Assembly: GCF_910592395.1 (NCBI RefSeq) | Contig: NC_088319.1 | Span: 17,050,001 to 17,114,000, forward strand | Direction of reading: 5' to 3' | Source of the DNA: Lineus longissimus | Taxonomy: Eukaryota; Nemertea; Pilidiophora; Heteronemertea; Lineidae | Length of the DNA: 64,000 bases | Part shown: positions 1 through 12,335 of the stretch, piece after piece | How the letters are laid out: each line of letters opens with the position of its first letter | Position numbering within the stretch: the stretch's first letter is position 1 | Notes under the pieces: generated by a model | What the model saw: the letters and a program-made list of their open reading frames with translations, nothing else | What the model was told of the DNA's origin: nothing | Databases searched by the model: none | Position numbers and translations under genes: made by a program

Positions 1-506
1 TTATGTGTTGCTGATCGAACCTGATCTTCATAAACTTAAATCAAGAGTATTGGAGTTCTCGCCTCAGTGAAAGGGGACTGTTTCCTTTGAGAGTGCTCTA
101 TTGGTCGAGATGCAGAGGCGCCAATGACTGTGATTAGTTCAAATAGGGTTTGATTCGGACGTGTTATACTTGAAGTCCGGCGAACGGTTGATGCCTCTTG
201 GGGCCTCCCACGCCAATCAATGGGGTGACAGAGTGGTTTGTGATCATCATCATAGATTTACCATGGGTCATCATAGATTCTGTGAACGTCATATTGACCA
301 ACTGAACACCAACTTGAAATACTTGATAAGTATGGGTGTAAGTCCTTAGCTAAGACCTGTATTACTTCCCGAGAGCGGAACTTGAAACGTAGATGTTCAT
401 GCCAACAGCTATAGGGGTAGTTCTTTAAAGCACTTTGAACGACTGAAACCAGTTGGATTTAGCGATATGTAAGTTTTTAGATTGTGTTGAGATACGAACC
501 TGGCAC
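1..506. other. Left-edge non-coding sequence
   Basis: This is sequence downstream of the minus-strand ankyrin gene, so it should contain that gene's 3' UTR. I see no canonical AATAAA on the minus strand here. The transcript may use a variant signal or end outside the window. Short open frames look random. Confidence 0.5.
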
Positions 507-2561
507 TCAAGGCACAGACCATTGTGATTCGAAGGAGATATAATCCTTCATTCTCTTTGGAAGAGGTAACTGGCCAATGGTCGACAAAGGAATTGCCTTG
601 ACAATAAAATGATTCGCAGACTTTTGCCGGGTGTGAAATATGTCTTTTACAAACCCCTTGATGCGATGAGAGAGACCTCTTGTACCGTTAACCGTTGTGG
701 GCAAACCCAGCGGTTCGCCTTTGCTACTGAGTGCCTTCCTTATAGTCAATCTGCACTGGGTTTTCAGTTCTCTTGGACGGAATATAACCTGACGGACTAT
801 CTTCTCCGTTTCCATATCCTGTCTTTCACACAATGCGTCAACTGATTCGATGGGTATCTCGTAGCCTAGCTCGTTTACGAACCCTAAGGTGTCCCAATCA
901 CGTTTGCTAATTATCTCAAATAGAAGGTCTTCATCAAGATTTCTTTTGATTCCACACCCTGCTGCTAGGATCAAATGCAGCGTGTCTGGGTTGGCCTGGT
1001 AGGCGTTCATCAGGAGGAACTTTCGGCTGAACAAGATGTCGATTCTACATCCGGCGAATACGAACAACCGGACGTCAGTCAAGAGGAACTCGGGGGTAGG
1101 GAGGTCAGGGAAATCATGCATCAGGTCAACGTATAGTTCGAGAGAGTTGATCAAAGGTGTGTTCCCTTTGGTAGTCTCTCTGGTATCAGTGCGGTCAAGG
1201 TTCACGCCATATTTCGAAAGCGTTTCGACAATTTTCATATTCTTGATCAGACCAGCATTCCTTACTAAAGCATCCTCGAGGTTGGAGATTAATATTTGAC
1301 CAGTTTTGTTGTCTGTAGCTGAAGTATATTTCAGCAGCGTTTCCACTATTGTCACATTTCCTGCTGTACATGCGTTCACCAGAGCGATGTTTCCTCGCCA
1401 GTCGCGCGCATCTAATTTCACACCATGTTCGATGAGTGTTTCCACTACGCATGCGTCAGCGTCCTGTGATTCGCAGATCACGTGCAATGGCGTCCGGGTG
1501 TAAGAATCTTTGGCATTCACATCGGCGCCACAATCCAGCAACGCTTCAGCAACATCTCTTGTCCGAGCATAATACAAAGGTGTTCGTCCGTATATATCTA
1601 TCTCATTCACAGCTGCTCCAAAATCAAGCAAAGACTCGACCACATTGATGTGTTTCCTTTCGCACGCTAGATGGAGGGATGATCGCCCCTTTCCATCTTT
1701 TGCTTCGATGTTTAGACGCCTTTCTACCAAGATTCTAACAATAGACTCGTAACCCCCAACAGAAGCGTGATGCAAGGCGGTCCAGTTTCGACCATCAACC
1801 TCGTCGCTCTTTGCCCCAAATTCCAAACACATGTGAACGAGGTCGACGTGACCGAATCGTGCGGCAACGAGAAATGGCGTCATTTTATCTGAATCACACT
1901 GATTGATGTTAACGCCCCCTTTAATCAAATGGTCGAACCTATCCCTTAGACCAAGGAAACAAACGATGTGAATATCATCTAGCAGACGAGGAGTTAGGAC
2001 GCCATGTTTGACCAGACATTCTGCAACATCACGCCGTCTGCCCAAATATGCTGCGTACAGATGTCGCTCTCCTACACAACATCCACGAGAAATGAGCGCA
2101 TCCACAACGTCCGTCGGTCCATTCTTACAAGCAATTTCTAATTGACCATCGTCTTTGTCTTTCAAGTACACCTTTGCCCCCTGTTGGATGAGCAGGTCAA
2201 CTACATCCTGGTGGCCATTTTTACTTGCCTTGTGAAGCGCGCTGAAGCCGTATTTGTCAACAGCATCAACAGTAGCCCCGCAAGCGAGAAGCAATGAAAC
2301 TACGTCCACGTGGCCGTTGGATGCAGCGATATGGAGTATAGGTGGCGCCCTAAAGTCGTTGCTGTCTCTCATGTCAACAAAGCAGCTGCCATTGTTGATC
2401 AAACTCGCCACTCTCTCCGCGTCTCCTTTGATGCAAGCTCGCACCATCTCGTTCTTGGTACTGTCGGAAACGAGGCGGAGAGTGATGTCTTTCAAATCTG
2501 CATCGTCATTGTCATCAACAGTAGAGTCTCTGTTGTCCATTCTGGTTGTCAACACTTGCAT
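507..2561 (-). CDS. Ankyrin-repeat protein with C-terminal SOCS box (ASB-like)
   Basis: The product is a 684-residue protein read from one uninterrupted exon. Residues about 38-460 are a run of ankyrin repeats: LHIAASNGH, ALHKASKNGH, ALHHASVGGY, SLHLACERKH, TPLYYA and TPLHVI are visible cores. The C-terminus has the two halves of a SOCS box. A BC box (LKTQCRLTIRKAL, about residues 599-611) would bind Elongin B/C. A Cul5-box segment (LPLP at about 665-668, followed by RMKDYISF) would recruit Cullin-5. This is the architecture of ASB-family substrate receptors of Cul5 E3 ubiquitin ligases, in which the ankyrin surface binds the target. I cannot assign a particular ASB orthologue. The BC and Cul5 boxes are separated by about 45 residues, more than in typical SOCS boxes. 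The ATG at 2561 is the first in frame, and an acceptor-like site lies just upstream, so the 5' UTR is probably spliced. Confidence 0.88.
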   Translation of the reverse strand: MQVLTTRMDNRDSTVDDNDDADLKDITLRLVSDSTKNEMVRACIKGDAERVASLINNGSCFVDMRDSNDFRAPPILHIAASNGHVDVVSLLLACGATVDAVDKYGFSALHKASKNGHQDVVDLLIQQGAKVYLKDKDDGQLEIACKNGPTDVVDALISRGCCVGERHLYAAYLGRRRDVAECLVKHGVLTPRLLDDIHIVCFLGLRDRFDHLIKGGVNINQCDSDKMTPFLVAARFGHVDLVHMCLEFGAKSDEVDGRNWTALHHASVGGYESIVRILVERRLNIEAKDGKGRSSLHLACERKHINVVESLLDFGAAVNEIDIYGRTPLYYARTRDVAEALLDCGADVNAKDSYTRTPLHVICESQDADACVVETLIEHGVKLDARDWRGNIALVNACTAGNVTIVETLLKYTSATDNKTGQILISNLEDALVRNAGLIKNMKIVETLSKYGVNLDRTDTRETTKGNTPLINSLELYVDLMHDFPDLPTPEFLLTDVRLFVFAGCRIDILFSRKFLLMNAYQANPDTLHLILAAGCGIKRNLDEDLLFEIISKRDWDTLGFVNELGYEIPIESVDALCERQDMETEKIVRQVIFRPRELKTQCRLTIRKALSSKGEPLGLPTTVNGTRGLSHRIKGFVKDIFHTRQKSANHFIVKAIPLSTIGQLPLPKRMKDYISFESQWSVP

Positions 2562-2589
2562 CCGTCACGTACTATCGTCGGAGAATCGC

Positions 2590-2605
2590 ATCTTTCCTGC
2601 AAATA
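2590..2605 (-). other. Candidate 3' splice site in the 5' UTR of the ankyrin/SOCS gene
   Basis: On the minus strand the sequence reads TTGTCTATTTGCAG|GAAAG, and the exon would begin at about 2596, 35 bases before the start codon. This suggests an upstream non-coding exon. A short upstream ATG frame closes before the main start. No donor was identified. Confidence 0.4.
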
Positions 2606-3589
2606 GACAAATTAGAAGAGATTCAGAAAATACCTTTGGATCTGACTACTGAGTTTCTAGTTTACCTACATGATCTAACTGAAGACATTAATCTGTAGAT
2701 ATCCTCAACCAAAATAGTTGTCCGTTTCCTCTGCGATCAGCATGTCGGAAACTGGGAGGGCCATTAATTTCAGTTCGCTTTTAAATTTTAGTTATGCGAA
2801 AAAGTATCATGCGATTCAAAGATTGAGTGTCAAGAGATTAGGAGGGTATGTCGGAGATTGGTATCAAAGTGCCGATTATCCCAGCTCATATCGCAAATAA
2901 AGCCGTTGCAGTAAAATAGTTCGTTGTTGGATATCGGTTTTTAGCAATCGGTTTGATGTCTTCGGTTGACCTGTCTTTTCTTTGTTATCTGTGGAATTTT
3001 CATTGCAATGCAAGGCAACCCATGTAGTCAATGATTCGCCCCACAATCAAGTGCCTTGATTAGATATTTTGTCTGAGATGTCATCTAATGTTGTCAGTGC
3101 GATAATGTGACTGGAGAAGCGTTCCACAGTCATAATAAGTTGGACGTCAATTTCCTTCTAATCAAGACATCGGCTCATTAATTCATGGCTAATTATAGCC
3201 GTTATTGACTGTCATGTATTCATGCAGTTCAGTGTCCGGTGACAGGAGCTAATGTGTTATTGGCACGTTTCTTATTATTAGGTTTTCTTTTCGTTGTCAC
3301 GTACTACCTTGCCTCCGGTAAGGCGAAGTGTGCACTAGGCATGGAGAGATAACGATTTCGATGTCTCCCTGGAGAATCACTTCCAGGCTTGCGCTTGGAT
3401 TTCTGGTACATTTTATCGCGACAACTTACCCAGGTCCATTAGCAGTCAGACTGATCTTTCGAGCTGTCATAAGCATTGATTTAGCGCCCGTCGCCGGTCT
3501 TGGTAATGGTTAGAGGAAATTGAACATGGTTTATTGATGTGGTTTGGGAGGAAATGACCTGCATCTTGTGAATAATGATGTTGAGGTCC

Positions 3590-3850
3590 GAGTCGGCTCA
3601 TGGAATGGTTTCTGTTGTTATGGGCTTGTATCCACATTGGTCATGTTAACAGAGATACTAGTTGACGCACGGAATGGTTCCTGCATTGGGATTGTATCCA
3701 CCTTCATAAGCAGAGGTGGCTAGTCGACACTTGGAAATATTTCTGCAATGGGCTTGAATCTAAATGTACATATACGAGTAATGGGTTCCTGCTATGGGTT
3801 TGAATCTATGCTTGTCGCCGTGTGAAGTGGTTCCCGTAATGGGCTTGTAA
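3590..3850. repeat. Degenerate short tandem repeat
   Basis: Four or five diverged copies of a motif like GGTTCCTGCAATGGGCTTGT followed by ATCC or AATCT recur roughly every 60-70 bases (for example near 3610, 3675, 3737, 3784 and 3830). Spacing and sequence vary, so this is an old, decayed minisatellite. Confidence 0.5.
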
Positions 3851-6637
3851 CTGCAAAAGCTCTTTTGATTAGTGTCCTTCGAATAAATCTTGAGCAAATC
3901 TAGATAATTCAGGAAATCAAAAGAGCTTTTGCAACACGTCAACATATCACTGACGTTAAATCTCGTCAAAAGTATTATCTTCCCGCACGGATAAACGTCT
4001 TCGTCGCCCCGAAAATATCGTCTGGCAATATGCCAGTAGAAGAAGAGATGGATCATATCTTACCAACCGGTACCTAATCGTCTATCCTAGATTGGCCAAA
4101 ATAAAAATCGTGGGTCGCCCCTCCCTCCAATAGATCAGAAAGGTTCATTCGTACAAAACAACTACACCAACAGTAACAAACGTGCACAATGTACTGGCGT
4201 TTTGCATCTGAAACGTTTCGCCGGCCACCATCAAACAATCTACAAATCATGCGCATATTCTCTTGTCACGATTGTGATTGTCGATGTGACCTTTACACCC
4301 CTCCTGCTGTGGGATGCTAACCCAACCTACTCTTATCTACCGCCGGCTAAGATGCGAGCATGATATTACCCTCGCTTTACCATATAAATAATCCTTCATG
4401 CCCACTGCTCGGTCCTGCATCCCTACGATTGTATTGGAAAAATAACACGTCCATATACTTACCTCTCCTGTATCCGGCTGCTTTTCAGAAATCACGGGTG
4501 TCTACTACGGTAACCGTAATTTGCACTGTTTTCCCCACGAAATCCGTCCTGCACGTAGCTCGGTCTTCAGTCTGTCTAAACAACTCTCCGCGCACGATTC
4601 TTCTTGTGATAGCATGAGGTAAGCAGACGGACATCATCTATAGATTCTCGTTGCCATACCAACCAATCTGTGTCAGCGTTGTGAAGCTGACGACTCTATG
4701 GAGGTTTGACATTTCAGCGAAATCAGCGCCAGTGTGGCAGTTAAATTTAGAGTATTTAGCTCGGCGAGGGACAAAGAGGCCAGGGGAACAGTAGTGAGAA
4801 AAGTTATTTGCTAACCCACGAGGCATCATCTTAGTTGGAATGAGTTGAACCTGGCATTCCTTAAAGAACACGGGACAAAAGTGAAAAATTCAGCCGGCAG
4901 AAACATTTATTAGTAAAAACTAATCTATAGTTTGTCAGACCTTGTTTGATGATGGTGCTTGCTCCAGACTTAAAGACTACGGGCGACGAAAGCCACTCCT
5001 GACGCCCTAACTGTCGCTGATCAGGTGAGCTCCAGTTAATACCGTTAGACTGGCGTTTGGCTTCGTGTTACATTCAGCTGCACGGCATACGATTCATCAA
5101 TATTCATCCCACCCTTAAAACGTGTCTTCCACATAAATCCGCAACACTCTGGTGACTTGAGAGAGCATTGACAGAATACATTATCACTACAGCTACTGCC
5201 TCTATTGTAGTTTTATATTACCCGAAGTGGAGGAGGACATGGTGAAATGTCCCCCTTCGATTAGGATAGCCGTGTCCCCAACGCTTGAAATCCGAAGTCT
5301 TCGCAAACGGTTGTCAAATTGCCCGATACTTTCAACTTGAATTGGCCAAGTGTAGGGCAATCAATATGTGCGTTCGTTCGTTTCTAGTACAGAAATGTTT
5401 CTAGATCAGGCTGGGCACGGACTTCTACCACCTTCCACGTGCACCTTCCGTATTATAAGTGGGCTGGGGAATGCATGAATGTCGACAGTATATTCAGTAG
5501 AGCACTGTTGATAAGAACTTACGTTCCATGTATCTCTACAAGTTGCCATAGTGTAACGCGGCTATGGTACCCCGATCTCATGTGTAAGGGCAAAAACATC
5601 AAGAAAATTGTATCATCCTCCAACTTCCAATGCCATTTCGGTACAGAGGTCACTCACTGGCTTCCATTTAGATATAAGTTATGTTTTCGACGAAGCAAAT
5701 GATTGAGAAAAAAACAAGTTTTCCCGGGTTTGTTGTGAGCCTTTCTTGGCATTAAGCACTGATGTAACAGCAGCTGCGGTATCAAGTGTACGATTGATGG
5801 CAAGAAGCCTTTTCTGATATCAATATCCGTGGTATGGTTGTGTTGAAAGTGATCGATTTGAAAGATGTTCAGTTGGTGGAAAACTCTTTGGCGAAGTGGT
5901 TGTGAGAACTTCTATGTAGATGGCATTGTTGCCGACCATGCAGCCTCTGCGCTGTTGCTGATTCTGTTATTGGCACAAATTCCCTACAAGCGACTCTTCC
6001 ACGCCAGCATGGGGTATGGTCGCATGGGAAAAGTACATTCGTTAGTTGAACTGTCAGCAGAAAAAAAGAAGCTCCTCGATGCGAAGTGGTCAAATGGATG
6101 GCCTGACCAGAAAATCTCAAACCTATGTTCTTTTACTCTTGCAGATGAACCAGTGGTATCTAGCAGCATATGTTCATGTGGGTTGTGAACAAATGTCGAC
6201 CAAATGCCACTTGGTTTAATAGCACATGTACTGGTACCATAGTACATGAACTGGTATGATTAACGCGATAGGATCAATACGCTATGAAAGAATTCGCATT
6301 CATTATAAAAATCCAGGTGGGAGGAATAAATGAGCCCAGCTGTTGTGGCCCGAGAAATGAAAAAGTTTACTGTCATAATCTTAGAGTTATGACATATGTC
6401 TCTCTAGCAATGAATCCATAAACCAAAACTTCTATAAAGCTTGACTCTACGTTAAACTTCACGCCGGTGGTTAAATTTATATGAGCTTCACACTGAGAGA
6501 GTATGTCCCACTTATATTCTGGTGTAGGTTTCGCTCAAGCAGGTGGACATGTCTCAAGTATTCCCATGCGAATTTCGAACAGAGTCTATATCAATCTATT
6601 CGTATCGGTCTCTCGTCTGATCGAACGAGACTGCTGA

Positions 6638-6771
6638 TGACGTCACAGATCGATGACAATGCACACACGCTACATCAGTGGTGGAGGGAGTCAGCTGGTG
6701 AATTCGACGAGGAATGATAAGCTCTTGTGAGGAAAACGTGTCCTGAGGATTCGGGATGTCACCAGAATAAG
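6638..6771 (+). promoter_or_regulatory. CRE motif and candidate non-coding first exon
   Basis: A perfect palindromic CRE (TGACGTCA, 6638-6645) precedes sequence ending in a good donor (AATAAG|GTGAGT, last exon base 6771). The frame that would join to a phase-1 exon contains a stop at the end (GAA TAA G), so this would be a 5' UTR exon, possibly of the SLC7A-type gene or of a transcript using the 10282 exon. This is inference from motifs only. Confidence 0.3.
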
Positions 6772-7890
6772 GTGAGTTTGGTTGTTTTTATATTTCTTGA
6801 TCCTAATGTTGTCATGGTTCTTTCATTGCCTGTATCTTTTTGAGAAGGTCGAATATACTGACTGTAGATGTAGGTAGTTTTGGATTATTATTCTAAGAAC
6901 ATTAAAAGTTTAGAAAAACTGAAAGTAAAACACGTGTCGTGTCGCCTTGGCCACTACTGTACTAGCAGTAGCAATGGCATAAACAGTCGACACGGCAACG
7001 GAATGCTGAAGTTTGTTGCATGTATATACCCGATCTCAAATGAGACCCCTGGCTATTATCTATGCGGTAGTTAGTATCAGGAAAAGTCCTTATCATCACA
7101 TATCATCTACAGCTACCGTAGACGAGCTTTATGGCCGACATCTTTCCATGCTACTTTGTTGACGCGTTCTTTCGAATGCATTGTGTTACGTTATGAATGC
7201 CACCTCATAAAATCAACAAACGCGAGACTTTATCTAAATGTGCATTAGACAAGCCTCCGGGACATGTAGTTCTGAAATATAATATTATTGTAACAGACCA
7301 GCCATCACAGTACATTCTTGTGTATGCTCCAGGCAATGTAACACTAAACATATATATTTACTCAAGAATACAGAATAAATTGACAACGTCGCTCGTAACC
7401 AGAAGTCGCTAAAACTGTTAAATTGTTAAAAGTTCGGCTCACGTGATGTCGATTCCACAAGACTGATTTGCATATGATTTCACACAGAATACACGGGAGT
7501 TGATGTGTACCTTACGTTGAATTTTAAAGTACTAACTTTGTCCAAAATCAGCATTTGAAGCAAAACCTTTTTCCAAGCCATGGTCAGCCGTTTAGGGCGC
7601 CGGGCCAACAACTTACGAAATGGGCTATGGCTTTGGCTTCTTTTTTAAATTTATGATTTACAAGGCAAACATGACAATAATCGCCTCGTGGTACAGGGAA
7701 TCGTGAATGGTTACGTGCTTTTTCATTCGACTGGGAGATGGAGGGTTGACCATAGTTTGGCTGGAAGCAATTACATGAAGAACTCTTTCAAACGAAGCGA
7801 ATGCCAATTTCAAGATTAGTGGTCAGTTTTTATTGTTTTCCAGAAAACTAACTCTCACCCTCGAAAGTGGCATGCACTTCATTTTGAAGG

Positions 7891-8174
7891 AGTTCTTATT
7901 GCTTGAGGATATCAAGTTCTTGAGGATATCAAGTTCTTGAGGATATCAAGTTCTTGAGGATATCAAGTTTTTGCCAAAGTGGTGGTCCCTATGGTCAACC
8001 CTTAAGGTTCCCAGGCCATTGATAGACAGCATGAGCGGTGAGTTCTCATTGCTTGAGGATATCAAGTTCTTGAGGATATCAAGTTCTTGAGGATATCAAG
8101 TTCTTGCCAAAGTGGTGGTGCCTATGGTCAACCCTTAAGGTTCCCAGGCCATTGATAGACAGCATGAGCGGTGA
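7891..8174. repeat. Nested repeat: 17-bp minisatellite inside a duplicated block
   Basis: Unit CTTGAGGATATCAAGTT (17 bp) occurs four times, followed by about 75 bp of unique flank (7891-8040, 150 bp). The whole block then repeats with three 17-mers (8041-8174, about 133 bp). The length difference between the blocks is exactly one unit. The two flanks are almost identical, so the duplication is recent. Confidence 0.9.
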
Positions 8175-10281
8175 GATAAAATACTCTCAATCTCTGTCAT
8201 TGGCCTTTACGGTCAAAGCGCTAAAGCGCTTCATGTCACTGAGCAAAGATACCAACATACTACACACAATATGCGATCCCTTAAAGTCGGGGAAATGACC
8301 AAAATCTGACGTTTAGGACTGTCGTAACCATGACGACGTCTTTGATTGGGTAGATAACTTAGCTGCGAGTTGCTAATAGGCCAGTATCGGAATTTCGGCG
8401 ATTGAATAATTGCGTGGCGGACGTGGGGTGAATGTACGAATTCGTTTTCTTGATAGAAGAAAGCATGAAACAAGTTGACGCCGTGTTAGTCATGCTTGAA
8501 TGTATCAAGAATGCTGATTGGCGCGTTAGTCTAGTTAGAAGAGATCTGAGTCCGACTCGGCCAATCAAATAGCTGCAGCGATGACGTGATTGGTCTGTTG
8601 ATGATGACCACATGATGAAATACCCGTACAATCCACCAGCTTCCGAGAAATAAGAATGCATTTGGTTGATGACCGTTCCTTTAAATTAAACATTCAGATC
8701 TTCGTAACCTCATTTTACTTCGACATAGTTTGATTTGCTGGTGTCTGATCGATCTAAGTCTATTAAACATTTGATGTCTGGTGCATGGAACGTCAGTTTG
8801 AACCTTTTGGCTACGGAACAGGAAATGTGTATTTTCTACTGTGCAGGGACAAAACCTATCAAAATATTATCCTTGGTATGAGGCAACCTCTGTCTAATAG
8901 ATGATCTTAGATTGTGGTTGAGTACATAGATTCCTCTCATCGTATTCCAATATATCAGCACTGATAGTTATCATAATTGGAAATTCCTTATAGAATTATT
9001 CATTATTGAATCTAATAGGCGATCCAGCTGTTGAATTCCCAACCGTATCTGATGTTGGCGACACCGACAATACAACGCAAACAGAGAACGTGTGCAGAAC
9101 GTCATTTCCGCGTCGAGGCCTACATGATAATAATATCAGTATCTCCTTCCGATTCATTTTTCTCAAATAGATCATTATCTAGCACCCCAATCCAGTGTTT
9201 TTTATCACTTCGTGTTTCTTTCCACGAAAGGGGGAGCGTAGCTGTGTCAAAAACCGGCGGAGTTCGAAGTTGATGTTCGCCATGATATATGCGATCCGAA
9301 AATATATACATGTAAATCAAACGAGGAATACGTTAACTATGCACAGAAGTCACCAGACACACATAGAAACATGTGGTATTCATGATGGTGCCCTAAAATC
9401 ATGTAAAACTGCATGAATATGGATAGGCTAAGCCGTGCATGCGGAAACGCGATTGAGTCTGCGCCGTGTGTCAAACCGGTGTCAAAGTACATACATAAAT
9501 CATGTATTTAACATATGTCAACCAGAAGCTCAACCGTAGTGATTCACCAAAAGGCCTACGGGTCAACGTTGTGTCCGCACTAATTATTTCCCAACACAGC
9601 TGCTGGTGGAACCGCTTACTCACGGTGAATCAATCGGCCGTTTGCTTTAAGTGCCGCATGTGCGCCAATTAAAGTCACACGAGCGTGCACTCAGTAAAAA
9701 TTGGAGAGAAAAATCAGTGATACTTGAAGAGCTGACAGTTTCAACATTACAATTGACGAAGGGAAACACAAGGCGACAAGTACCATATTGTGGCTTTCAC
9801 AACAACAATCGAACTGTGCAGCTGCTATTGCGGATGGGTAGTACACTGAACGATGGTCCGTCCAATATGTAGCACATGATAATTATATTCATAGTAACTA
9901 ACCCGTAGATAACACACTAACGATGTACTGTTTCATGATTATAGGAATGCGACACATGGTGTCGGCCTTGGCGAGAATTCTCAAAATTGCCATGAATAGT
10001 AATTGTATAATGGTCGCATGTGTTACCATCCTGACATAACCAGTGATTTTCAGTATACTAAGTCTCTCGATATTTCAATTTTTGTATACGAGATAGGAGT
10101 GTCAAAAGATAATCCAGAAAGTGCTGTACACAAATAGAAATTTAAAGTCGGAGTAATTCCTGCAACTCATGGCTAATGGAAATATGATGATATCAAGTAG
10201 TTCTCACCCAAAACTATGGTTTTTAGGCCTACAAGCTTAGTAATTTGATTTCAATCAAAACTTATTATCTTTTTTTTCCAG

Positions 10282-10445
10282 GTGACAAGCTGGTAACAGA
10301 ACTGGAAGATCTTAGTTTGGCAACTATCATAGCGCAAAAGCAGAATGAAGAAAACCCCAACCTCCGTTTAAAGAGAACAGATACTGATGTCGGAGTTGCA
10401 GAATCGTGTGATCAGCTCTGTGAACTAATGAACCTGTTCATGTAA
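10282..10445 (+). CDS. Putative terminal coding exon of an unrecognised gene
   Basis: A strong 3' splice signal (a run of T, then CCAG) precedes an open frame from 10282 to a TAA at 10443-10445. The frame (phase 1 at the acceptor) encodes about 54 residues beginning DKLVTELEDLSLATIIAQKQ, hydrophilic and coiled-coil-like, and ending in DQLCELMNLFM. Composition looks more protein-like than neighbouring frames. I found no convincing partner exon upstream and do not recognise the family. It could be the last exon of a gene hidden in 2.6-10.2 kb, an exon of a non-coding transcript, or chance. Confidence 0.3.
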
Positions 10446-12335
10446 ATTCATAATAGATATGATATCATCGAGGGATTTCCGCGGTCAGGTTTGTATAGTA
10501 CTAGTTCAATTCACCTAGTAGGAGGCTTTTCCGACTTCTTAACAGTTTCTCTAACTTATCCTAATTTATCCGACAAAAGTCCGTCATCAATGGTTCTAAA
10601 ACGCAGGTTGATTTGTCCTTGAGAGTGCATCATGATCAAAGCTAGCTTCAGCAAGGAGAGTGTAATTGCAAATAGTAGACTGAAGAAACACGCATTCGTT
10701 TTATCCAATCAGCAGTAACAAATTTGGTTTCTCCGGTATCGTGATTGCCAATGTACCAATCAGTAGATGCGGAATTCAATTTCCTCGGCGCTGTCATTAC
10801 TGCTACACCAATCAGCTGGTTTTGTTTGGTGTGACGCGTTCTATGATGTCATTGTTATAAATAACATTTTGAGTTTATCGTTGCGAATTTGTTTACTGGT
10901 GTTTGAGGCAGTGGCTTGATTTGAAACAAGCATTGGTGCTATTATTTAATGGGCAGTAAGGAGAATGTGTTCAAATCTGGGGGTTTTATTTTTAATGTTT
11001 CGAAATACGGGGCCCAAATTGTTGCAATATATGACATAATGATATAATCACTCAATGATGGCCCTTATGCGACGTTAGTATTCACTGTCAAGGCGTCTGC
11101 TTTAGAGGGAGATCTTATATTTAGTCTGCAAGATTTAGACGGCAAATCTCCTTCTTTGGCAAGCTTGTGGATTCCCAACATGCTTAACTGTTCCCCTATG
11201 CATGGACTTGCTGGTGATCTTGCTCTTGGTAAGTTCGCCAGAGTATCCATTTGATCAGGTTGGTTATCAAAACTGGTTTGCCACTTTGTATGCAAACTAA
11301 TTCTCTTTTCCAGCACGGCATATGGGTTATTGCAGTGCACTGCGAAATTTCAATACCAGTGGTCCCGTACAGGCATAGGCATAGGAATAGGAAATGTTAT
11401 ATATGGAAATTATATTTATCTGCTTATTATTGGCCATGATATGGTGAATATGCAAGGTACTTTCTTGTCCATGGACATTCATCCACGTTGATTAATCGGA
11501 TGTCGAAGGAAGATATTGTTTTTATAATTTTTCAAGCAGGATAATAATGGTAGAACTAGGAACAACAGCTAGATCATGCTGTGTTGTGAGTTTTAAAGAT
11601 TATTGATGTTGTTTTTTTCAATACCTTTCCCTGAGGGATATCTGCACACAGGAATTACAACACAGGAGGAATTATCATCTCTAACAGAAAAGAAATTTAA
11701 CACCAGTGTCGTAGTTTTTATATTTTCATTTTTACTTTTGTGTGGTATTTTTCAGATTTTGAGCGAATAATGTATCCAGTTGGATTTCGTGACAATCTTC
11801 GGCAAGAATAAGGATACATTGGATGCCGTGATATATTAGAACCAGGGTTAATGCAGTTTAGGAGAAAGAAGTCAGATGGACCGAATCATATACACAAAGT
11901 CAGTGAGATTGGAAGGAACCTGGCTGCGGAGGGTCAATTCAAGGGAACAGGGTCAAGTTTAAGTTCAGGGTCTTAGTGGATTAGTGTTAAGAGCAAAACT
12001 TATGATTCAGGGATTGCTTTGTGTGGAATAGACAAGAAGCAAGGTTGATGAGTAACCTTCAGTAAGATTACAGCTGGAGTCAGTGAATTCTTGCAGAGAC
12101 ATTTGAACTTTGATCCGAGTTTAGTCATATTTGTGTGGAACAGGAATAGTTAAGTGACGGTGACACGTAAGAATACTTTGGAGTTGCAGTTGAGGGAAAT
12201 CGGTCAAAACATTGGTGCTGGAATATGGTCAGAGATTAATGAGAAACCGTTGATGCGTTCATGTGTTTACCATATCTCTGATCATAAGCTTTCCTCTCTC
12301 ACCAACAACTGTGTGACAACCAAAACTCCATCGCC

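Larger units (their letters stand above)
2606..12335. other. Intergenic region and putative 5' region of the SLC7A-type gene
   Basis: Nearly 10 kb with no recognisable protein family on either strand. Individually listed items are a degenerate repeat at 3.6-3.85 kb, a CRE-containing possible first exon at 6.64-6.77 kb, a 17-bp minisatellite at 7.89-8.17 kb and a possible orphan terminal exon at 10.28-10.45 kb. The other open frames (60-110 codons) lack coding-like composition or splice signals and are probably random. Confidence 0.5.

Noticed and set aside
5865-6188. 107-codon plus-strand frame with overlapping minus-strand frames
   Set aside because: No homology recognised, competing frames on both strands, and no splice context. 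Probably random.
11040-11230. Possible exon with a GTAAGTT donor at about 11230
   Set aside because: The frame has no acceptor-like pyrimidine tract upstream and no recognisable protein, so support is too weak.
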